Shown: positions 16,249 to 25,454 of the stretch, in pieces | How the letters are laid out: every line of letters begins with the position of its first letter | How positions within the stretch are numbered: position 1 is the stretch's first letter | DNA from: Chromatiales bacterium | Lineage (GTDB): Bacteria > Pseudomonadota > Gammaproteobacteria > Chromatiales > Chromatiaceae | DNA length: 48,966 nt | Direction: 5' to 3' | Assembly (NCBI GenBank): GCA_024762485.1 | Contig: JANTHH010000001.1 | Span: 1 to 48,966, forward strand | Program-made: the position numbers and the translations under genes | Notes under the pieces: generated by a model | What the model was told of the DNA's origin: nothing | The model's input: only the letters and a program-made list of their open reading frames with translations | The model's database searches: none

Positions 16249-16382
16249 GGGGTCTTATTAAAACACGAGCGGCGCGCCAACCGACCCTGGCGTGCCCGGG
16301 GTCTTGCACGGGCCGGGGTGCGCCGCGGTCGGATAGCTGCTAATTTTTCGGCCTTCTGCTGTCACCTGGCCCGCGAACACCC

Positions 16383-17195
16383 ATGCCGGAACTACCCGAA
16401 GTCGAGACCACCCGCCGCGGCATCGCCCCCCATCTCGAGGGCCGCACCGTCAAGGGCGTGGTGGTGCGCGAGCGCCGGCTGCGCTGGCCGGTGCCGGTGG
16501 GGCTCGATCGCACCCTGCGCGGCCAGCGGGTTCAGGGGGTGGAGCGCCGTGGAAAATACCTGCTGATCCGCTTCGCCAGCGGCACACTGATCATCCACCT
16601 GGGCATGTCGGGCAGCCTGCGGGTGCTCCCCGCCGAGACCCCGCCGCAGCCCCACGACCACATCGACCTGTGTCTTGCCGACCACTGTCTGCGCCTGCGT
16701 GACCCGCGGCGCTTCGGCGCGGTGCTGTGGACCCGGGACGACCCGCGCGAGCACAAACTGATCGCCCACCTCGGCCCCGAGCCCCTGTCGGACGCCTTCA
16801 GCGCCGATTATCTCCACCAATATGCCAGCAAGCGCCGGGTCGCCATCAAGTCACTGTTGATGGACAGCAAGGTGGTGGTCGGGGTGGGCAACATCTACGC
16901 CAATGAATCACTGTTCATGGCCGGCATCCATCCGCAACGTACCTGCAACCGTATCTCCCTGGCACGCTGTGAAAGGCTGGTCGCAGCGGTAAAACAGGTG
17001 CTGGCCGCCGCCATCGAGCAGGGCGGCACCACGCTGCGCGACTTCCAGCGCGAAGACGGTAAACCCGGTTATTTCGCCCAGCAGCTACAGGTCTACGGCC
17101 GCGGCGGTGCGCCCTGTGTAGCGTGTGGCAGGCCATTGAAGGAGACCCGCATCGGCCAGCGCAGCACCGTCTACTGCGGGCGATGCCAGCGCTGA
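16383..17195 (+). CDS. mutM: Formamidopyrimidine-DNA glycosylase MutM (Fpg)
   Basis: This base-excision repair enzyme removes 8-oxoguanine and formamidopyrimidines and cuts the abasic site. After Met removal the protein begins PELPEVETTRRG, with the catalytic Pro2 and Glu3. K58 in RGKYLLI is the conserved lysine, GVGNIYANE provides the helix-two-turn-helix contact, and the C-terminal zinc finger uses C245, C248, C265 and C268 (CVAC and CGRC). The 270-residue length is standard. It stands alone, divergent from ubiX and convergent with the GGDEF gene, 28 bases apart. No clear promoter was found. Confidence 0.97.
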   Translation: MPELPEVETTRRGIAPHLEGRTVKGVVVRERRLRWPVPVGLDRTLRGQRVQGVERRGKYLLIRFASGTLIIHLGMSGSLRVLPAETPPQPHDHIDLCLADHCLRLRDPRRFGAVLWTRDDPREHKLIAHLGPEPLSDAFSADYLHQYASKRRVAIKSLLMDSKVVVGVGNIYANESLFMAGIHPQRTCNRISLARCERLVAAVKQVLAAAIEQGGTTLRDFQREDGKPGYFAQQLQVYGRGGAPCVACGRPLKETRIGQRSTVYCGRCQR

Positions 17196-17223
17196 TCCCG
17201 CCAGCTGCCGGCTACAGGGCCCC

Positions 17224-19515
17224 TCATGCGGCACCGTGGATCACATAGCGGTTCCTGCCCGATTGCTTGGCCTGATACATGGCCCGGTCGGCCACCGCCA
17301 GCAATCCTTCCGGGTCGTCGGCATCCTGCGGATAGATCGCGATGCCCAGGCTGCCGCTCACCTGCTCCTGCTGACCATCTTCCGTTACCGTGACGGTCAC
17401 CTGTCTCAGCAGCCGGCCGGCCAGTTCCTCCACCTCGGCACGGTCATCCACCTCATTGAGGATAATGGCGAACTCGTCACCCCCGAGCCGGGCCACCGTG
17501 TCGTCCTCGCGGACCGACTGGCTGAGCCGTGCGGCGATATCGACCAGCAGTTCGTCGCCCCGCTGATGGCCGAAACGGTCATTCACCGCCTTGAAACCAT
17601 CAAGATCGAGATACAGCAGCGCCAACAGCTTGCCGCTGCGACGTGCCCGCGCCATGCCCGCTCGCAGGCGATCCTGGAAGAGGATGCGGTTGGCCACGCC
17701 GGTCAGCACGTCGAAATGGGCGAGGTTCTCCAACCGGGCCTGGTTTTCCTTCAACGCCGTGATATCCGCATAGATGCCCACATAACGACAAGTATCCTGG
17801 TCGTCGTCACAGACGCGGGTAACGGACATCAGCCGTGGCAGAATCTCGCCGGACTTGGTGCGCAGCCAGACCTCACTCTGCCAGCGCCCCTCTGACATCA
17901 GGTTGTCCCACATGCGGCGATAGTATTCCTGGTCGTGCAGACCCGATTTGAGCAGCGCCGGGGTCTTACCCCGCAGCTCGCCCCACTGGTAGCCGGTCAT
18001 CTCGCAGAAGGCATCGTTGGCGTCGACGATGTTGCTGTCCTGATCAGTGATCAGGATCGGCTGCGAGACCTGGTCGATGATGGCCTGATCCAGTTGCAGT
18101 TCCCGTTCCCGCTGCTTGCGTTCGGTGATGTCCTGTACCGTGCCGAGCAGGTGCCTGCCGTTCCCGCCGTCATCATTGACGAGACGGGCAAAGCCATGCA
18201 CGTAGAGATCGCCGCCGTCGGCCCGCACGATGCGGTATTCGAGCTCACCCCTGCCCCCATCACGGATCACCTGGCGCAAGGCCTGGATGAAACGGCGCCG
18301 ATCCGCGGGATGGACATGGCGCAGGAACAAGCGGGGACCCGGCTGCACGCTGCGGGGCTCGAGGTCGAGCAACCGGAACATCTCATCCGACCAGGTCTGC
18401 CGACCACTCGACAGGTCCCAGTCCCAGCTGCCCAGATGGGTGAGCGACTGGGCCATCTGCAGGGCCTCGTGTTCGCGCTGCAGTGCCGTCTCCATCTGCC
18501 GCTGCTGGCTGATGTCACGCAGGCTCACCAGGGCCACCCGGCCGCTGTCCTGCAACGAGTAGCTCAGGCTGATACTGACTGGCACTTCACTGCCATCGGC
18601 ACAGCGCACCCGGAACCCGCGCATACTGGTCATCGGCCGCCCCTGTCCCGAGGCGAAGTGCTGTTCGCGCATGCCGACATGACCTGCGCGCAGGTCCTCG
18701 GGCAGCAGATCCTCCGCCGTCATCCCCACCAGTTGCGCACGCCTATAGCCGAGCAGGTGCTCGGCCTGCAGGTTGACACGGACGATACGGCCGGACTCGT
18801 CGACGATCAGCAGGGCATCGGGCATGGCCTCGAGCAGTTCCGACAGGTAGCGCTGGCTGAGCTCGGATCGCTCCCGGGCCCGGGACAGTTCACGCCGGTC
18901 CCATACCAGCAGCATGGCCAGCAGCAGGAAGGGGATGAACAGCAAGGCGGAATATCGCGTCTTCACCACCACGTCATGCAGGGCAGCGTCGACCTCGCGC
19001 TGTGCCACACCGGCCTGGGCCTCGATCCGTTCCTGCAGCCGGGCGATGGCCTGCAGGGCCGGGTCGTCATCGACCTTCACCCGACGATCGATCTGCCGGG
19101 GCGACATGCCCTGGGCGACCAGCTGTCGCGCCAGGTCGAGCTTGCCGGCGTACTCATCGACAACGGCTTCGAGGGTGGCCAGGGCATCGAGCGCCATGGG
19201 GTCGTCCGACAGCTGCCGGAACCGGGCCATGGCCAGGCGTGTGGCCGCGAGATGGCCGGCAAGCTTGGGTGGCAGCGATTCATCCTGCCGCAGGACGTAG
19301 TTCTTGAAGTCATGGATGAAACCACCGTAGCCGAAATTGCGCACGATCTGGTGCAGGGTCTCATCCATCTGTACCGCGCGACCATGGTAGCGCTGCCACA
19401 GTTGCGAGGTGTCTTCGACCTGCCGCGCCAGCGAAACGCCGAGCGCGAACAACCCCAGCACGCTGAGCGTGACCAGCAGATAGATCAGAAAGGGCAGTTT
19501 CTTCAGGCGTTGCAT
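17224..19515 (-). CDS. Membrane-bound diguanylate cyclase with three PAS domains
   Basis: The 763 residues start at ATG 19515 (a TTG one codon earlier is possible). TM1 is near 10-29, a periplasmic helical sensor follows (about 30-190, with IHDFKNYVLRQDE), then TM2 (about 193-210). PAS1 (about 225-340), PAS2 of the PAS_3 type with LTHLGSWDWDL (about 350-460) and PAS3 (about 470-590, ITDQDSNIVDANDAF) precede a GGDEF domain (about 595-763). The GGDEF signature is intact (LGGDEFAII) with DLDGFKAVND, so it should make c-di-GMP. There is no EAL domain. An inhibitory RxxD site is not obvious to me. It is monocistronic. Its product could be sensed by the degenerate GGDEF/EAL protein at 1458-3863. 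Confidence 0.92.
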   Translation of the reverse strand: MQRLKKLPFLIYLLVTLSVLGLFALGVSLARQVEDTSQLWQRYHGRAVQMDETLHQIVRNFGYGGFIHDFKNYVLRQDESLPPKLAGHLAATRLAMARFRQLSDDPMALDALATLEAVVDEYAGKLDLARQLVAQGMSPRQIDRRVKVDDDPALQAIARLQERIEAQAGVAQREVDAALHDVVVKTRYSALLFIPFLLLAMLLVWDRRELSRARERSELSQRYLSELLEAMPDALLIVDESGRIVRVNLQAEHLLGYRRAQLVGMTAEDLLPEDLRAGHVGMREQHFASGQGRPMTSMRGFRVRCADGSEVPVSISLSYSLQDSGRVALVSLRDISQQRQMETALQREHEALQMAQSLTHLGSWDWDLSSGRQTWSDEMFRLLDLEPRSVQPGPRLFLRHVHPADRRRFIQALRQVIRDGGRGELEYRIVRADGGDLYVHGFARLVNDDGGNGRHLLGTVQDITERKQRERELQLDQAIIDQVSQPILITDQDSNIVDANDAFCEMTGYQWGELRGKTPALLKSGLHDQEYYRRMWDNLMSEGRWQSEVWLRTKSGEILPRLMSVTRVCDDDQDTCRYVGIYADITALKENQARLENLAHFDVLTGVANRILFQDRLRAGMARARRSGKLLALLYLDLDGFKAVNDRFGHQRGDELLVDIAARLSQSVREDDTVARLGGDEFAIILNEVDDRAEVEELAGRLLRQVTVTVTEDGQQEQVSGSLGIAIYPQDADDPEGLLAVADRAMYQAKQSGRNRYVIHGAA

Positions 19516-19696
19516 CAAGGAAAGACCTTCGGCCGATACCGGCTGTTGTCACGTCTGCGCGTGATTCGTCATGGCATCTTCCCTGAACCTCTTCTGACTA
19601 TATGGAAAAATCCCCGCAAAAGGGCTCGGGAAGTTGCGCTGGATCAATACCCTCGCATTGTCCGGCGCACATCCGGAAGGCCGATCCCTATCCCTT

Positions 19697-22003
19697 TCAG
19701 CGACCTTCCCGCGCCTTGGCGAAGGCCGCGGCCAGCGCGCCGGCAGCCGGTTCACGCTGCACGCCTGGTTTCTTTTTCTTTCCCTTGCCTGGGCGGTCAG
19801 GAGATCTATCGGCGCGCGCCATCCTTTCTTCAGGTTCGTCCGACAGGCGCATGGACAGCGCCACCCGCCTGCGCGGCAGATCGACCTCCATCACCTTGAC
19901 CCGCACCACGTCGCCGGCCTTCGCCACCTGGTGCGGGTCCTTGACGAACTTGTCGCTCATCGCCGAGATGTGCACCAGCCCGTCCTGGTGCACGCCCACG
20001 TCGACGAAGGCACCAAAGTTGGTGATGTTGGTGACCACGCCCTCCAGCACCATGCCGGGCCTGAGATCTTTCAGCTCCTCCACCCCTTCCTGGAACACGG
20101 CGGTTACGAACTCCGGTCGCGGGTCACGGCCGGGCTTTTCCAGCTCGGCGAGGATGTCGCGCACCGTGGGCAGACCGAAGCGCTCGTCGGTGAACTGCTC
20201 CGGCTTGATCCGATGCAGAAAGCCTGCGTCACCCACTACCTGGTCGATGGCCCGGTCGTTGGCGGCGAGGATGCGCTGCACCAGCGGATAGGCCTCCGGG
20301 TGCACTGCCGAGGCATCGAGTGGGTTGGCGCCACCGACGATGCGCAGAAAACCCGCCGCCTGCTCGAAGGTCTTCTCACCGAGACGCGACACCTTCAGCA
20401 GCGCCTTGCGCTCGGCAAAGGCGCCGTTGGCATTGCGGTAGTCGACGATATTCTCCGCCAGCGTGGCGGACAGCCCCGAGACCCGCGCCAAAAGCGCCGG
20501 CGAGGCGGTGTTGAGGTCCACGCCCACCGCGTTGACGCAGTCCTCCACCACGTTTTCCAGACCCCGTGCCAGGCGCACCTGGCTGACATCGTGCTGGTAC
20601 TGGCCGACCCCGATGGACTTGGGGTCGATCTTCACCAGCTCGGCCAGCGGGTCCTGTAGGCGCCGCGCAATGGACACCGCGCCGCGCAGCGACACGTCCA
20701 GCTCGGGCAGCTCGCGGCTGGCCAGTTCGGAGGCGGAATAGACCGAGGCACCGGCCTCGCTGACCATGATCTTGGTCAGGCGCAACTCGCTGTGCTTCCT
20801 GATCAGCTCGGCCGCCAGCCTGTCGGTCTCGCGCGAGGCGGTGCCGTTGCCGATGGCGATCAGGTCGACGCGATGTACGCGGGCGATGTTCGCCAGCGTG
20901 GCAATGCTTTGGTCCCATTGTTTCTTCGGCGCATGGGGATAGATGGTGTCGGTGGCCACCACCTTGCCGGTGGCGTCCACCACCGCCACCTTGACGCCGG
21001 TACGCAGCCCCGGGTCCAGACCCAGGGTGGCGCGGGGGCCGGCGGGGGCCGCCAGCAGCAGGTCGTGCAGATTGCGCGCGAAGACCTGGATCGCCTCCTC
21101 CTCCGCTGCCTCGCGCAGCCGGGTCTTCAGTTCCAGGTCGAGCCGGGTCAGCAGCTTCACCCGCCAGGTGTAGCGCACGGTCTCACGCAGCCAGGCATCG
21201 GCCGGACGACCCCGGTCCTCGATGGCAAAGTGCTGCGCCAGCATGACCTCGGGGACACTCACCGCGCCCGGTTCGGCCTCACCCAGGTCCAGGTCGAGAT
21301 ACAGCACCCCCTCGTTGCGGCCGCGGAACAGGGCCAGCGCACGGTGCGACGGGATCTTGTTCAGCGCCTCGGCAAACTCGAAATAGTCGGCGAACTTGGC
21401 ACCCTCCTGCGCCTTGCCCTCGACCAGGGTCGACTTCAACCGGGCATTTGCCCACAGCCAGTCACGCAGCTGGCCGGTGAGGGCAGCGTCCTCGGCGAAG
21501 GTCTCCATGAGGATCTGGCGCGCACCCTCCAGCGCCGCCTTCACGTCGGCCACGCCCTTGCCGGCATCCACATAATCGGCTGCGGCCTGCGCCGGCTCCC
21601 GGCCCGGGTCTTGCCACAATCCCAGGGCCAGTGGCTCCAGACCGGCCTCGCGTGCGATCTGCGCCTTGGTGCGGCGCTTCGGCTTGTAGGGCAGGTAGAT
21701 GTCCTCCAGCCGGGTCTTGGTCTCGGCGTCGAGGATCGCCTGCTGCAGCGCGGGTGTGAGCTTGTCCTGCTCCTCGATGCTCTTGAGGATGGTGGCGCGC
21801 CGATCATCCAGCTCGCGCAGGTAGCCGAGACGCTCCTCGAGCTGGCGCAACTGGGCATCGTCCAGGCCGCCGGTGGCCTCCTTGCGATAGCGGGCGACGA
21901 AGGGCACGGTGGCGCCGCCGTCGAGCAGTTCGATGGCGGCCGCCACCTGGGCGGGACGGACACCGAGTTCATCGGCGATGCGTTGCTGGATGGGGGCTGG
22001 CAT
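19697..22003 (-). CDS. tex: Tex family RNA-binding transcription accessory protein
   Basis: The 768 residues follow the Tex plan: an N-terminal helical region (IADELGVRPAQVAAAIELLDGG, VPFVARYRKEATGGLDD, LPYKPKRRTKAQIAREAG), a YqgF/RNase H-like core (about 325-450, LGLDPGLRTGVKVAVVDATG), helix-hairpin-helix repeats (about 480-560, VDLNTASPALLARVSGL), and an S1 domain (about 640-712, MVLEGVVTNITNFGAFVDVGV). A basic tail with GKGKKKKPG ends the protein. Tex binds nucleic acid and affects transcription and stress tolerance. ATG 22003 follows the family start. It is probably transcribed alone; 82 bases separate it from the upstream ggt stop. Confidence 0.96.
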   Translation of the reverse strand: MPAPIQQRIADELGVRPAQVAAAIELLDGGATVPFVARYRKEATGGLDDAQLRQLEERLGYLRELDDRRATILKSIEEQDKLTPALQQAILDAETKTRLEDIYLPYKPKRRTKAQIAREAGLEPLALGLWQDPGREPAQAAADYVDAGKGVADVKAALEGARQILMETFAEDAALTGQLRDWLWANARLKSTLVEGKAQEGAKFADYFEFAEALNKIPSHRALALFRGRNEGVLYLDLDLGEAEPGAVSVPEVMLAQHFAIEDRGRPADAWLRETVRYTWRVKLLTRLDLELKTRLREAAEEEAIQVFARNLHDLLLAAPAGPRATLGLDPGLRTGVKVAVVDATGKVVATDTIYPHAPKKQWDQSIATLANIARVHRVDLIAIGNGTASRETDRLAAELIRKHSELRLTKIMVSEAGASVYSASELASRELPELDVSLRGAVSIARRLQDPLAELVKIDPKSIGVGQYQHDVSQVRLARGLENVVEDCVNAVGVDLNTASPALLARVSGLSATLAENIVDYRNANGAFAERKALLKVSRLGEKTFEQAAGFLRIVGGANPLDASAVHPEAYPLVQRILAANDRAIDQVVGDAGFLHRIKPEQFTDERFGLPTVRDILAELEKPGRDPRPEFVTAVFQEGVEELKDLRPGMVLEGVVTNITNFGAFVDVGVHQDGLVHISAMSDKFVKDPHQVAKAGDVVRVKVMEVDLPRRRVALSMRLSDEPEERMARADRSPDRPGKGKKKKPGVQREPAAGALAAAFAKAREGR

Positions 22004-22085
22004 GGCTGGCTTCTCCGGGAACGGCGACGGACAAAGCGGGGAATCTACTACAGTGCGGCGCCCAGGTCGCCGTTGACATTCCGCC

Positions 22086-23849
22086 CTAGCGGACCACGGC
22101 CGAGCCGCCGCCGCGGGGGTCGCTGGCGGCGCGCACGGTGCCCTGCGTCTTGTCCCAATAGATCGCCTGCAGGTTGCCGAAGCGGCCCTCCAGTTCCTTC
22201 AGCTCATAACCCATGTCCATGAGGAGCAGCTCGGCCAGCGGGGCGATGGCACCGGGTTCGTACTGCACCACATCGGGCAGGTACTGGTGGTGCAGACGCG
22301 GCCGGGCGACCCAGACCGCAGGGTCGGTCTCGCCGTCGAACAGTTGCAGCATGGCCTGCAGCACCATGGTGATGATGCGCGAGCCGCCGGGGGTGCCGAG
22401 GATGGCGACGCCGTGCGGGCCCTCGACGAAGGTGGGCGACATGCTGGAGAGCGGTCGCTTGCCCGGGGCGATGGCATTGGCCTGTGCCCCCACCAGGCCG
22501 TAGGCGTTGGGCACGCCCGGCTTGGCGGAGAAGTCGTCCATCTCGTCGTTGAGCAACACACCGGTACCCGGCGGGATGTAGAGGGCGCCGAAGGGGTAGT
22601 TGATGCTCAGGGTCGCCGCCACCCGGTTGCCGTCGCGGTCGAGGATGGAGAAGTGGGTGGTGTTCATGCCCTCGCGCCGGCCCTGGCCGGATCGGGCCGC
22701 AGGTGGTGCATCGGCCCCGTAGGGGTCGGCCACACCGGTGTCGCTCTGCGCACTCCCCACCGCCGGGAGCGTGCGGCTCGGGGTGGCGCGATCGGGCCGG
22801 ATGTCCGCCACAAGGCGCCGCGCATAATCCTTTGAAAGCAGACGCTCCACCGGCACCGTGACGAAATCCGTGTCGCCGAGGTAGCGGGCGCGGTCACGGT
22901 AGGCACGGCGCATCACCTCGATCAGCCGGTGCAGGCGCTGCGCGCCGGCCTCCTCTGCGGTCGTCTCCGGTGCGGTGTCATCCGCCGGCAGGGCCGCGAG
23001 CATGTTCAGCATCTCCACCAGTGCGATCCCGCCCGAGGAGGGCGGCGCAGCGCTGACGATGCGCCAGCCACGGTATTCACCGCTGATGGGTTCGCGCTCG
23101 ATCACCCGGTAGTCGGCCAGGTCCTGCAAGGTCCAGATACCGCCGGCGGCACGCACGCCATCCACAAGGCGCCGGGCGATCTCGCCCTGGTAGAAACCGG
23201 CCGCGCCGTGGCGAGCGATCTGTTCCAGTGTATGGGCCAACGCGGGCTGGCGGATGACATGACCGACGGGAGGAAGCTCCCCGTCCAGCAGGAACTGCTG
23301 CGCCACGGTGGGCGATGCGGCCATGGCCTGCAGCCGGAAGCCCGCCCACTTGCGGTACTCCCCGTCCACTGCGAAGCCCTCGCGGGCGAGGCGGATGGCC
23401 GGGGCCAGCGAACGGGACAGTGGCAGCCGTCCATAGCGTTCGGCCAGATGGGCCAATGCCGCCGGCTCACCGGGGATGGCCGCAGCCAGCCCACCCTCGA
23501 TGCTGGCGCCGGGGATCACCTTTCCCGTGTCGTCGAGATAGAGGTCACGATGGGCTGCCAGCGGTGCGCGCTCACGCCCGTCGAGCATCACCTGGCGGCC
23601 GTCTCTGGCGCGGTGCAGCAGCCAGAAACCACCCCCACCCAGCCCCGAGCCAGAGGGCTCGACCACCGCCAGCGCGGCGCTCACCGCCACCGCGGCATCG
23701 AAGGCATTGCCGCCGGTCTCGAGCACCTCGAAACCCGCCGCGGTGGCCAGCGGGTGGGCCGAGGCGATGGCAGCCTTGCCGGGTGCGGCCCCGGCCCACG
23801 TCTGCAGACCGGCCAGCAGGAGAGTGACGGTGATCAGCTGACGAAGCAT
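22086..23849 (-). CDS. ggt: Gamma-glutamyltransferase
   Basis: This periplasmic enzyme cleaves and transfers the gamma-glutamyl group of glutathione and related peptides. The 587-residue precursor begins at ATG 23849, preceded by GGAGG at seven bases, with a signal peptide (LRQLITVTLLLAGLQTWAGA). It is made as one chain and self-cleaves before a threonine, here T397 in GMNTTHFSI, which becomes the nucleophile of the small subunit. Other family marks are GNAFDAAVA, GSGLGGGGF, the SSMSP oxyanion region and GTPGGSR near the end. The usual pro-enzyme length is about 580. It is alone between tex and the ferredoxin gene. Confidence 0.95.
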   Translation of the reverse strand: MLRQLITVTLLLAGLQTWAGAAPGKAAIASAHPLATAAGFEVLETGGNAFDAAVAVSAALAVVEPSGSGLGGGGFWLLHRARDGRQVMLDGRERAPLAAHRDLYLDDTGKVIPGASIEGGLAAAIPGEPAALAHLAERYGRLPLSRSLAPAIRLAREGFAVDGEYRKWAGFRLQAMAASPTVAQQFLLDGELPPVGHVIRQPALAHTLEQIARHGAAGFYQGEIARRLVDGVRAAGGIWTLQDLADYRVIEREPISGEYRGWRIVSAAPPSSGGIALVEMLNMLAALPADDTAPETTAEEAGAQRLHRLIEVMRRAYRDRARYLGDTDFVTVPVERLLSKDYARRLVADIRPDRATPSRTLPAVGSAQSDTGVADPYGADAPPAARSGQGRREGMNTTHFSILDRDGNRVAATLSINYPFGALYIPPGTGVLLNDEMDDFSAKPGVPNAYGLVGAQANAIAPGKRPLSSMSPTFVEGPHGVAILGTPGGSRIITMVLQAMLQLFDGETDPAVWVARPRLHHQYLPDVVQYEPGAIAPLAELLLMDMGYELKELEGRFGNLQAIYWDKTQGTVRAASDPRGGGSAVVR

Positions 23850-23910
23850 GGCGGGCCTCCGGGTTCTCGTCGGTTTACTGCGCGGGAAACCGCGCATGAA
23901 AGTCGCGCAT

Positions 23911-23944
23911 TAAAAAAGCCGTGCGCAGTCTCACCACGCACGGC
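23911..23944 (-). terminator. Rho-independent terminator after the ferredoxin gene
   Basis: On the minus strand GCCGTGCG and CGCACGGC form an 8-bp stem with an 11-base loop, followed by six U residues. It lies 21 bases past the ferredoxin stop and ends the coaD-ferredoxin unit ahead of ggt. Confidence 0.9.
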
Positions 23945-23965
23945 CTCTGTCAGGCATCCGCCGCA

Positions 23966-24217
23966 TCAACCAGCGGCGGTGATCTTTTCATACTTGGCCT
24001 GCAGCTCTTCCTTGGTCTCTTCGTGATTGGGATCGACGATGATGCAGTCCACAGGGCACACCTCGACGCATTGGGAGGTCTCGTAGTGGCCGACACACTC
24101 GGTGCACAGTGCCGGATCGATCTCGTAGATCTCGTCGCCCTGATAGATCGCACCATTGGGGCATTCGGGTTCACACACATCGCAGTTGATGCATTCATCG
24201 GTAATCATCAGGGCCAT
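23966..24217 (-). CDS. 2[4Fe-4S] ferredoxin, Alvin/YfhL type
   Basis: The 83-residue protein binds two [4Fe-4S] clusters for low-potential electron transfer in the cytosol. Cluster ligands are C9, C12, C15 and C54 in one set and C38, C41, C50 and C19 in the other, with an eight-residue insert between C41 and C50 (VGHYETSQ) and a C-terminal helix (KEELQAKYEKI). Both are hallmarks of the Allochromatium vinosum-type ferredoxins found next to coaD in Gammaproteobacteria. The gene lies 62 bases after coaD on the same strand and ends at a clear terminator. Confidence 0.95.
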   Translation of the reverse strand: MALMITDECINCDVCEPECPNGAIYQGDEIYEIDPALCTECVGHYETSQCVEVCPVDCIIVDPNHEETKEELQAKYEKITAAG

Positions 24218-24279
24218 CGGACCACTCCAAACTTCGTATTCGATAAAGGTAAAAAATCGCTGCAGTTGTCATGTCGACA

Positions 24280-24756
24280 TCAGGCGTATTTCGCTTGCAG
24301 CGCCTGCTGAACCAAGGGATGAACAAACTCTGACACATCGCCCCCCAGACGCGCAATTTCCCGCACCAGGGAGGAGGAAATGAAGCTGTATTGCTCGGCC
24401 GGGGTGAGAAAGATGGTCTCCACCTCCGGCGCCAGGCGGCGGTTCATGCTCGCCAGCTGGAACTCGTATTCGAAATCGGATACCGCCCGCAGCCCGCGGA
24501 TGACGACATGCGCACCCTGCTCGCGGGCGAAGTCCATCAGCAGGCCCTCGAAGGCCGTCACCTGCACATTGGGGCAATCCGCAAACACCGCCGATGCCAA
24601 GGCCACACGTTGCTCAACCGGAAAGGCCGGTGCCTTGGACGAATCGTGTGCGATCGCAACGATCACCCGGTCACACAGTCTGGCAGCGCGGTCCACCAGA
24701 TCACTGTGGCCGTTGGTGATGGGGTCGAAGGTACCCGGATAGACCGCGGTCTGCAT
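24280..24756 (-). CDS. coaD: Phosphopantetheine adenylyltransferase
   Basis: CoaD transfers AMP from ATP to 4'-phosphopantetheine, the fourth step of coenzyme A synthesis. The 158 residues are typical. The nucleotidyltransferase signature YPGTFDPITNGHSDLV (TxGH at 15-18) opens the protein, EGLLMDFAREQ and VIRGLRAVSDFEYEFQLASMN follow, and the ISSSLVRE motif (the ISSTxVR equivalent) sits near 125. It is probably transcribed with the downstream ferredoxin; rsmD lies 89 bases upstream on the same strand and may share a transcript. Confidence 0.97.
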   Translation of the reverse strand: MQTAVYPGTFDPITNGHSDLVDRAARLCDRVIVAIAHDSSKAPAFPVEQRVALASAVFADCPNVQVTAFEGLLMDFAREQGAHVVIRGLRAVSDFEYEFQLASMNRRLAPEVETIFLTPAEQYSFISSSLVREIARLGGDVSEFVHPLVQQALQAKYA

Positions 24757-24845
24757 CAGCCGTTCCCGTCTCGGTTCAATGGCGGGAAATTATATCAGCC
24801 GTGGCTAATAATAAGCACCAGCATGGTGCAGGGTTTTGCCTGGCA

Positions 24846-25454
24846 TCAATCGGTGGTCACTGCTCGGGCCGCCGCATTCGACGACCTGTGTCGCCGCATC
24901 AGGCGGAAGGCGGCCTGCCCGGCCCGGCCCTCGCGGTGCAATTGCCAATTGGCTGGCAGCTCGGGCCAGGGATGGGAGGCATCCTGCTCCAGGTAGATCC
25001 AGGCCTCGTCCGAGAGCCAGCTGTGGCCCTCCAGGGCGTGGGCCGTCCCGCCCAGCAGACCGGCGGCGAAGGGTGGATCGAGAAAGACGATGTCGAAGGA
25101 CTGCTCCGGTGCGCTGGCAAGCAGCTTGCGGGCATCACGGAGCAGTACCTCTCCACGTTTGCCGGTATCCAGCGTCTCGAGATTGGCGCGCAAGCGTTCG
25201 ACCACCACCCGGGCCTGATCGCACAGCAAGACGAAACCGGCGCCGCGCGACAGGGCTTCCAGCCCCAGCGCGCCGCTGCCGGCGAACAGGTCCAGGCAGC
25301 GGCTGCCCGCCAGCTCGGACTGCAGCCAGTTGAACAGGGTCTCGCGTACCCGGTCGGCAGTCGGACGCAGCCCCTTCACCGTGGCAAAGTCGAGCCGGCG
25401 CCCCTTGTGCTCGCCACCGATGATGCGCACCCGGTTGGCGTGGCCGCGACTCAT
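24846..25454 (-). CDS. rsmD: 16S rRNA (guanine(966)-N2)-methyltransferase
   Basis: RsmD uses S-adenosylmethionine to methylate G966 of 16S rRNA in the assembled small subunit. The 202 residues show RIIGGEHKGRRL at the N-terminus, the RPTADRVRETLFNWL segment, the AdoMet site DLFAGSGALGLEALSRGA and the catalytic DPPF motif (VFLDPPFAAG). The start overlaps the stop of the upstream M16 peptidase as ATGA (25451-25454), so it is translationally coupled to the peptidase pair, a gene order common in Gammaproteobacteria. Confidence 0.97.
   Translation of the reverse strand: MSRGHANRVRIIGGEHKGRRLDFATVKGLRPTADRVRETLFNWLQSELAGSRCLDLFAGSGALGLEALSRGAGFVLLCDQARVVVERLRANLETLDTGKRGEVLLRDARKLLASAPEQSFDIVFLDPPFAAGLLGGTAHALEGHSWLSDEAWIYLEQDASHPWPELPANWQLHREGRAGQAAFRLMRRHRSSNAAARAVTTD

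Noticed and set aside
17935..19899. Long open frame on the plus strand (about 650 codons)
   Set aside because: It is the shadow of the diguanylate cyclase gene, with low-complexity Gln/His/Arg content and no domain.
24757..24845. Possible small gene or tRNA between coaD and rsmD
   Set aside because: No cloverleaf or credible frame with a ribosome site was found.
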